64,000 nucleotides of DNA, from NCBI RefSeq assembly GCF_022749495.1, contig NZ_CP094241.1, positions 372,001 to 436,000 of the forward strand, written 5' to 3'. The notes under the pieces are model-generated. The model did not search any database, had not been told where the DNA came from, and saw only the letters and a program-made list of their open reading frames with translations. Below are positions 59,409-64,000 of the stretch, in pieces; the first letter of the stretch is position 1; every line of letters starts with the position of its first letter. A program made the position numbers and the translations under genes. This stretch comes from Neisseria macacae ATCC 33926. Lineage in GTDB: Bacteria; Pseudomonadota; Gammaproteobacteria; Burkholderiales; Neisseriaceae.

Positions 59409-60212
59409 ATGAACACCTTATTGAAAAAAATGATGTTCGCCTTGCTGGCTTTAGGCATAAGGCAAGCAGCTTGGGCGGATGATATTCCTGATTTTAGGGG
59501 AACCCTTCAAGCGGCGGAACGGGGAAATGTGAAAGCTCAAAATAATTTGGGTGTAATGTATGAAAAAGGGCTGGGTGTCCATCAAGACTATACACAGGCA
59601 ATGAAGTGGTATCGTAAGGCGGCAGAACAAGGGGCTGCCGCAGCCCAATATAATTTGGGATTGCTGTATGCCAACGATTCCAGTAATCATCAAGACTACG
59701 CACAGGCGGCAGAATGGTATCGCAAGGCTGCGGAACAAGGGCATCCCTCTGCTCAAAATAATTTGGGTGCAATGTATGCCAATGGGCAAGGAGTCCGTCA
59801 AGATTACTTACAGGCAATGGAGTGGTATCACAAGTCGGCAAAACAAGGGTATGCTCCGGCCCAAAATAATTTGGGTGTAATGTATGAAAAAGGACAAGGT
59901 GTTCGTCAAGACTATGCACGGGCAGTAGAATGGTTTCTCAAAGCAGCGGAACAAGGGACGGCTACCGCCCAATTTAATTTGGGTTTGATGTATGAAACAG
60001 GACGAGGCGTCCGCCAAGACTATGCACAGGCAGCGGGGTGGTTTCGCAAGGCTGCGGAACAAGGGGATGCCTATGCCCAACATAATTTGGCGCTTATGTA
60101 CGCGTTTGGTCGAGGCGTCCCCCAAAATTATACAATTGCCAAAGAATGGCTTGGCAAGGCTTGTACCAATGGAGATCAGCAAAGTTGTGATAATTACCGT
60201 ACATTGGATTAA
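59409..60212 (+). CDS. Secreted Sel1-like repeat protein 3 (6 repeats)
   Basis: 267 residues. Signal peptide MNTLLKKMMFALLALGIRQAAWA carries an Arg in the hydrophobic end, unlike its paralogs (GIGQAAWA). Six repeats follow; the second has a degenerate loop (LYANDSSNHQDYAQ in place of the GxGVRQD turn). It ends AKEWLGKACTNGDQQSCDNYRTLD, a cap shared with protein 4. Same direction and spacing as the rest of the array. Confidence 0.9.
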   Translation: MNTLLKKMMFALLALGIRQAAWADDIPDFRGTLQAAERGNVKAQNNLGVMYEKGLGVHQDYTQAMKWYRKAAEQGAAAAQYNLGLLYANDSSNHQDYAQAAEWYRKAAEQGHPSAQNNLGAMYANGQGVRQDYLQAMEWYHKSAKQGYAPAQNNLGVMYEKGQGVRQDYARAVEWFLKAAEQGTATAQFNLGLMYETGRGVRQDYAQAAGWFRKAAEQGDAYAQHNLALMYAFGRGVPQNYTIAKEWLGKACTNGDQQSCDNYRTLD

Positions 60213-60295
60213 GTAGGATAATGAAGCCTTTTCCCAAGGTCGTCTGAAACACATAGGCAACCCCAAAAACATTCTGAGTAAAAAAGGATTTTGAG

Positions 60296-61099
60296 ATGAA
60301 CACCTTACTGAAAAAAATGATGGTTGCTTTGCTGGCTTTAGGCATAGGGCAAGCAGCTTGGGCAGATGATGTTCCTGACTTACAGAAAACCTTGCAATCG
60401 GCGAAACAGGGAAATGCCGATGCCCAATTTAATTTGGGTCTGATGTATGACAGTGGGCGAGGAGTCCGTCAAGACTATACAAAGGCAGTGCAGTGGTATC
60501 GCAAGGCAGCAGAACAAGGGGTTGCAGAAGCCCAATTTAATTTGGGTGTGGCGTATGCAGAAGGGAAAGGCGTTCGTCAAGACTATGCACAAGCAGTGCA
60601 GTGGTATCGGAAGGTGGCAGAACAAGGATATTCTGAAGCTCAATTGAATTTGGGTATGATGTATGACAAAGGGCAAGGAGTTCGTCAAGATCATGCACAG
60701 GCAGCTCAGTGGTATCGTAAGGCGGCAGAACAAGGGCATGCCGTTGCCCAATATAATTTGGGTGTGGCGTATAAAAAAGGTGAAGGAGTTCGTCAAGATG
60801 ATAAGCAGGCAGTGCAGTGGTATCGTAAAGCGGCAGAACAAGGGCTTGCTCAAGCTCAGTCTAATTTGGGTGTGATGTATGGAAAAGGGCAAGGCGTGCG
60901 CCAAGACTATGCAAAGGCAGTGAGTTGGTATCGCAAGGCAGCAGAACAGGGACAGGCAGAAGCCCAATATAACTTGGGTGTGATGTATGAAGAAGGGCAA
61001 GGTGTATCCAAAAATCGAAAAGTTGCCAAAGAGTGGTACAAGAAGGCTTGTGATAACGGACTACAACAAAGTTGTGATGCTTACCGTACATTGGATTAA
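60296..61099 (+). CDS. Secreted Sel1-like repeat protein 4 (6 repeats)
   Basis: 267 residues with signal peptide MNTLLKKMMVALLALGIGQA and six regular repeats. All turns keep the GxGVRQD consensus except the last (GQGVSKNRKVAKEWYKKACDNG), which is almost the same as in protein 1. The cap LQQSCDAYRTLD is like that of protein 3, so the gene looks like a mosaic of its neighbours. Confidence 0.9.
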   Translation: MNTLLKKMMVALLALGIGQAAWADDVPDLQKTLQSAKQGNADAQFNLGLMYDSGRGVRQDYTKAVQWYRKAAEQGVAEAQFNLGVAYAEGKGVRQDYAQAVQWYRKVAEQGYSEAQLNLGMMYDKGQGVRQDHAQAAQWYRKAAEQGHAVAQYNLGVAYKKGEGVRQDDKQAVQWYRKAAEQGLAQAQSNLGVMYGKGQGVRQDYAKAVSWYRKAAEQGQAEAQYNLGVMYEEGQGVSKNRKVAKEWYKKACDNGLQQSCDAYRTLD

Positions 61100-61182
61100 G
61101 TAGGATAATGAAACCTTTCCCAAAGGTCGTCTGAAGTACATAGACAAACCCAAAAACATTCTAAATAAAAAAGGATTTTGAG

Positions 61183-61998
61183 ATGAACACCGTATTGAAA
61201 AAAATGATGGTTGCTTTGCTGGCTTTGGGCATAGGGCAAGCAGCTTGGGCTGATAATGTGCCGGATTTTAAGAAAACGCTTCAAGCTGCAGAACAAGGAT
61301 TTGCAGCTGCCCAATATAATTTGGGTGTGATGTACGACAATGGGCAAGGAGTCCGTCAAGACGATGCACAGGCAGTGCAGTGGTATCGCAAGGCTGCAGA
61401 ACAAGGGCATGCTAAAGCCCAATATAATTTGGGTGTGGCGTATATCAACGGACAGGGAGTCCGTCAAGACGATGCACAGGCGGTGCAGTGGTTTGGCAAG
61501 GCTGCAGAACAAGGATATGCTAAAGCCCAATATAATTTGGGTGTGATGTATGACAAAGGTGAAGGAGTTCGTCAAGATCATGCACAGGCGGTGCAGTGGT
61601 ATCGCAAGGCTGCAGAACAAGGGGATGCTCCAGCCCAATATAATTTGGGTGTGATGTATGCCAACGGACAGGGAGTCCGTCAGGACGATGCACAGGCAGT
61701 GCAGTGGTATCGCAAGGCGGCGGGACAAGGTCATGCCAAAGCCCAATATAATTTGGGTGGGATGTATGCCAATGGGAAAGGAGTCCTTCAAAACCTTGTA
61801 CAGGCAGAGCAGTGGTATCGTAAGGCTGCAGAACAAGGGATTGCGGAAGCCCAATATAATTTGGGTGTGATGTACGACAATGGGCAAGGTGTTCGTCAGA
61901 ACTATAAGATTGCCAAAGAGTGGTTTGGTAAGGCTTGTGATAATGGAATACAGCTAGGTTGCGATGCTTACCGAGAATTGAATCAGGCAGGATATTGA
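61183..61998 (+). CDS. Secreted Sel1-like repeat protein 5 (6 repeats)
   Basis: 271 residues, signal peptide MNTVLKKMMVALLALGIGQA. Six highly uniform repeats, most reading MYxNGQGVRQDDAQAVQWYRKAAEQG; repeats 1, 2 and 4 are very close to each other, indicating recent homogenisation. The fifth repeat has GKGVLQNLVQAEQW. The cap IQLGCDAYRELNQAGY keeps only one Cys outside the final repeat. Confidence 0.9.
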   Translation: MNTVLKKMMVALLALGIGQAAWADNVPDFKKTLQAAEQGFAAAQYNLGVMYDNGQGVRQDDAQAVQWYRKAAEQGHAKAQYNLGVAYINGQGVRQDDAQAVQWFGKAAEQGYAKAQYNLGVMYDKGEGVRQDHAQAVQWYRKAAEQGDAPAQYNLGVMYANGQGVRQDDAQAVQWYRKAAGQGHAKAQYNLGGMYANGKGVLQNLVQAEQWYRKAAEQGIAEAQYNLGVMYDNGQGVRQNYKIAKEWFGKACDNGIQLGCDAYRELNQAGY

Positions 61999-62070
61999 AT
62001 CTTTATCCCAAGGTCGTCTGAAATACATATACAAACCCAAAAACCTTCTGAATAAAAACAGGATTTTGAG

Positions 62071-62670
62071 ATGAACACCTTATTGAAAAACATGATGCTT
62101 GCCTTGCTGTCTTTGGGCATAGTGCAAGCAGTTTGGGCGGATGATGTTCCTGACTTGCAGAAAACCTTGCAATCGGCGAGACAGGGGAATGCCGCTGCCC
62201 AATTCAATTTGGGTTTAATGTATGATAAAGGGCAGGGCGGCGTTCGCCAAGACCATGCCGAAGCGTTCAAATGGTATAGCCAAGCGGCGAAACAGGGATT
62301 TGTCCTGGCCCAATACAATTTGGGTGTGATGTATGATAGGGGGCTGGGCGTGCGTAAAGATTACGCACAGGCAGTCAAATGGTACCGCCAAGCGGCACAA
62401 CAGGGATTTGCCCAAGCCCAATATAATTTAGGTGTGATGTATTACGACGGGCTGGGCGTACGCAAAGATTATTCACAGGCGGCCAAATGGATGCGCCAAA
62501 CGGCACAACAGGGCAATGCCAGAGCCCAATACAATTTGGGTGTGATGTATGCCGAAGGGCAGGGGGTTCGCCAAAATCTGAAAGTTGCCAAAGAGTGGTT
62601 CGGTATGGCATGTAATAACGGCAATCAGTCAGGCTGTGAAAATTACCGCCGTTTGCAATCGGGTTATTGA
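62071..62670 (+). CDS. Secreted Sel1-like repeat protein 6 (4 repeats)
   Basis: 199 residues, signal peptide MNTLLKNMMLALLSLGIVQAVWA. Four repeats, of a slightly different type (KWYxQAAQQG, GLGVRKDY). The first has an extra Gly in the turn (GQGGVRQDH). It is the most diverged copy and the one next to murD, the position held by the single Sel1 gene of meningococci, so it may be the ancestral member. murD starts 45 bp after its stop without a terminator. Confidence 0.9.
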   Translation: MNTLLKNMMLALLSLGIVQAVWADDVPDLQKTLQSARQGNAAAQFNLGLMYDKGQGGVRQDHAEAFKWYSQAAKQGFVLAQYNLGVMYDRGLGVRKDYAQAVKWYRQAAQQGFAQAQYNLGVMYYDGLGVRKDYSQAAKWMRQTAQQGNARAQYNLGVMYAEGQGVRQNLKVAKEWFGMACNNGNQSGCENYRRLQSGY

Positions 62671-62715
62671 ACGGTTTATGAAATACCGTCTGAAAAAACT
62701 TAGGACAAAACCAAA

Positions 62716-64000
62716 ATGACTTTCCAAAACAAAAAAATCCTCGTCGCCGGACTCGGCGGTACGGGTATTTCCATGATTGCCTATCTGCGCAAAAACGGCG
62801 CGGAGGTGGCTGCTTATGATGCGGAGTTAAAACCGGAGCGCGTGTCGCAAATCGGTAAGATGTTTGACGGGCTGGTGTTTTACACGGGGCGTCTGAAAGA
62901 TGCGTTGGACAACGGTTTCGATATTCTGGCGCTCAGTCCCGGCATCAGCGAGCGTCAGCCGGATATCGAGGCGTTCAAGCAAAACGGTGGGCGCGTGTTG
63001 GGCGACATCGAATTGTTGGCGGACATTGTGAACCGCCGCGGCGACAAGGTGATTGCGATTACCGGCAGTAACGGCAAAACCACGGTAACGAGCCTGGTCG
63101 GCTATCTCTGCATCAAGTGCGGGCTGGATACCGTTATCGCGGGCAATATCGGTACGCCGGTTTTGGAGGCGGAATTGCAGCGCGAAGGCAAAAAGGCGGA
63201 CGTGTGGGTGTTGGAGCTTTCCAGTTTCCAACTGGAAAACACCGAAAGCTTGCGCCCAACCGCGGCGACGGTGCTGAACATTTCCGAAGACCATCTCGAC
63301 CGCTACGACGATTTGCTCGACTATGCGCATACCAAAGCCAAGATTTTCCGTGGCGATGGCGTGCAGGTTTTAAATTCAGACGACGTGTTCTGCCGCGCCA
63401 TGAAGCGTGCCGGGCGCGAGGTGAAATGGTTTTCGTTGGAACACGAAGCCGATTTTTGGTTGGAACGCGAAACGGGTCGTCTGAAACAAGGTAATGAAGA
63501 TTTGATTGCCACACAAGACATCCCGCTGCAAGGTCTGCACAACGCCGCCAACGTCATGGCTGCCGTCGCCTTGTGCGAAGCCGTCGGTTTGCCGCGTGAA
63601 GCATTGCTCGAACACGTCAAAACCTTCCAAGGTCTGCCGCACCGCGTGGAAAAAATCGGCGAGAAAAACGGCGTGGTATTCATCGACGATAGTAAAGGCA
63701 CGAACGTCGGCGCGACTGCCGCCGCGATTGCCGGTTTGCAAAACCCGCTCTTCGTGATTTTGGGCGGTATGGGCAAAGGGCAGGACTTCACGCCCCTGCG
63801 CGACGCGCTTGCCGGCAAGGCAAAAGGTGTGTTCTTGATTGGTGTCGATGCGCCGCAAATCCGCCGCGATTTGGACGGCTGCGGTCTGAATATGACCGAC
63901 TGCGCCACTTTGGAAGAAGCGGTTCAGACGGCATACGCCCAAGCCGAAGCGGGCGATATCGTGCTGCTCAGCCCCGCCTGCGCGAGCTTCGATATGTTTA
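62716..64000 (+). CDS. murD: UDP-N-acetylmuramoylalanine-D-glutamate ligase (partial)
   Basis: 428 codons are visible before the window ends; the gene is incomplete at the 3' side. MTFQNKKILVAGLGGTGISM (1-20) starts the N-terminal Rossmann domain. ITGSNGKTTVTSL (about 116-128) is the Mur ligase ATP loop. LELSSFQLE, NISEDHLDRYDD and GLPHRVEKIGEKNGVVFIDDSKGTNVGAT are MurD-specific motifs, and LLSPACASFDMF at the edge is the conserved C-terminal SPACASFD. It adds D-Glu to UDP-MurNAc-Ala in peptidoglycan synthesis in the cytoplasm and belongs to the division and cell wall cluster. An uptake sequence lies inside (about 63476-63487, read GRLK). Confidence 0.97.
   Translation, partial: MTFQNKKILVAGLGGTGISMIAYLRKNGAEVAAYDAELKPERVSQIGKMFDGLVFYTGRLKDALDNGFDILALSPGISERQPDIEAFKQNGGRVLGDIELLADIVNRRGDKVIAITGSNGKTTVTSLVGYLCIKCGLDTVIAGNIGTPVLEAELQREGKKADVWVLELSSFQLENTESLRPTAATVLNISEDHLDRYDDLLDYAHTKAKIFRGDGVQVLNSDDVFCRAMKRAGREVKWFSLEHEADFWLERETGRLKQGNEDLIATQDIPLQGLHNAANVMAAVALCEAVGLPREALLEHVKTFQGLPHRVEKIGEKNGVVFIDDSKGTNVGATAAAIAGLQNPLFVILGGMGKGQDFTPLRDALAGKAKGVFLIGVDAPQIRRDLDGCGLNMTDCATLEEAVQTAYAQAEAGDIVLLSPACASFDMF

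Noticed and set aside
56986..62670. Periodic 108-bp DNA pattern suggesting a non-coding satellite
   Set aside because: The period equals 36 codons of the Sel1 repeat and all units are in frame inside genes with signal peptides.

Overview
The window is a chromosome segment of a commensal Neisseria. The 12-mer AGGTCGTCTGAA occurs dozens of times, often as inverted pairs that form transcription terminators. This is the DNA-uptake-sequence dialect I associate with the N. mucosa / N. sicca group, not the ATGCCGTCTGAA form of the pathogens. Correia-type elements (CREE/NEMIS, TATAGTGG ends) and Neisseria-like gene neighbourhoods support this; species level is inference.

Layout. 1-1100: IS3-family remnant and three tandem composite REP units. 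1113-5334: gph-like phosphatase, a tsaB-rimI-UDG-like-membrane protein operon on the minus strand, and an FMN reductase. 5400-18430: an AT-rich polymorphic-toxin island with a DUF3304 protein, orphan immunity-like genes, a decayed rhs 3' cassette, VgrG, a full Rhs protein with a WHH nuclease tip, a SUKH immunity gene, a second displaced rhs 3' cassette and a lipoprotein. No other type VI secretion genes are present. 18625-20079: mgtE. 20160-21535: duplicated REP units, then a promoter and a short possible leader peptide. 21540-31131: methylcitrate locus prpB-prpC-(EamA transporter)-acnD-(RAYT transposase with REPs)-prpF-ackA. 31486-34751: a Slam outer-membrane translocator and its likely non-lipidated substrate. 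35004-36060: an IS630-type element inside a Correia element. 36152-47817: mostly housekeeping (aspS, Ivy-type lysozyme inhibitor, DUF502, pldA, rpsT, potD-like, two tRNAs, dgt, rsmA, glnQ-like ATPase, MepB-like, YgfX-like). 47952-52849: folC-dedD-cvpA-purF in the same order as in E. coli. 53091-56731: greB, FNT channel, dusA, truncated hemoglobin, with Correia elements between. 56986-62670: six tandem paralogous secreted Sel1-repeat proteins leading directly into murD, which runs off the window.

The two most system-like parts are: (1) the RAYT transposase, flanked by and apparently matched to 19 GTAG-headed REP palindromes scattered over 28 kb, largely as outward-facing BIME pairs; and (2) the vgrG-rhs island, where homologous 3' rhs arms carrying intact uptake sequences sit next to orphan tips and immunity genes, which suggests toxin-tip exchange by natural transformation. 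The six-gene Sel1 array, with stepwise repeat loss (10-8-6-6-6-4), a 22-bp hairpin just before its first start codon and a conserved leader before genes 2-6, is a third unusual arrangement.
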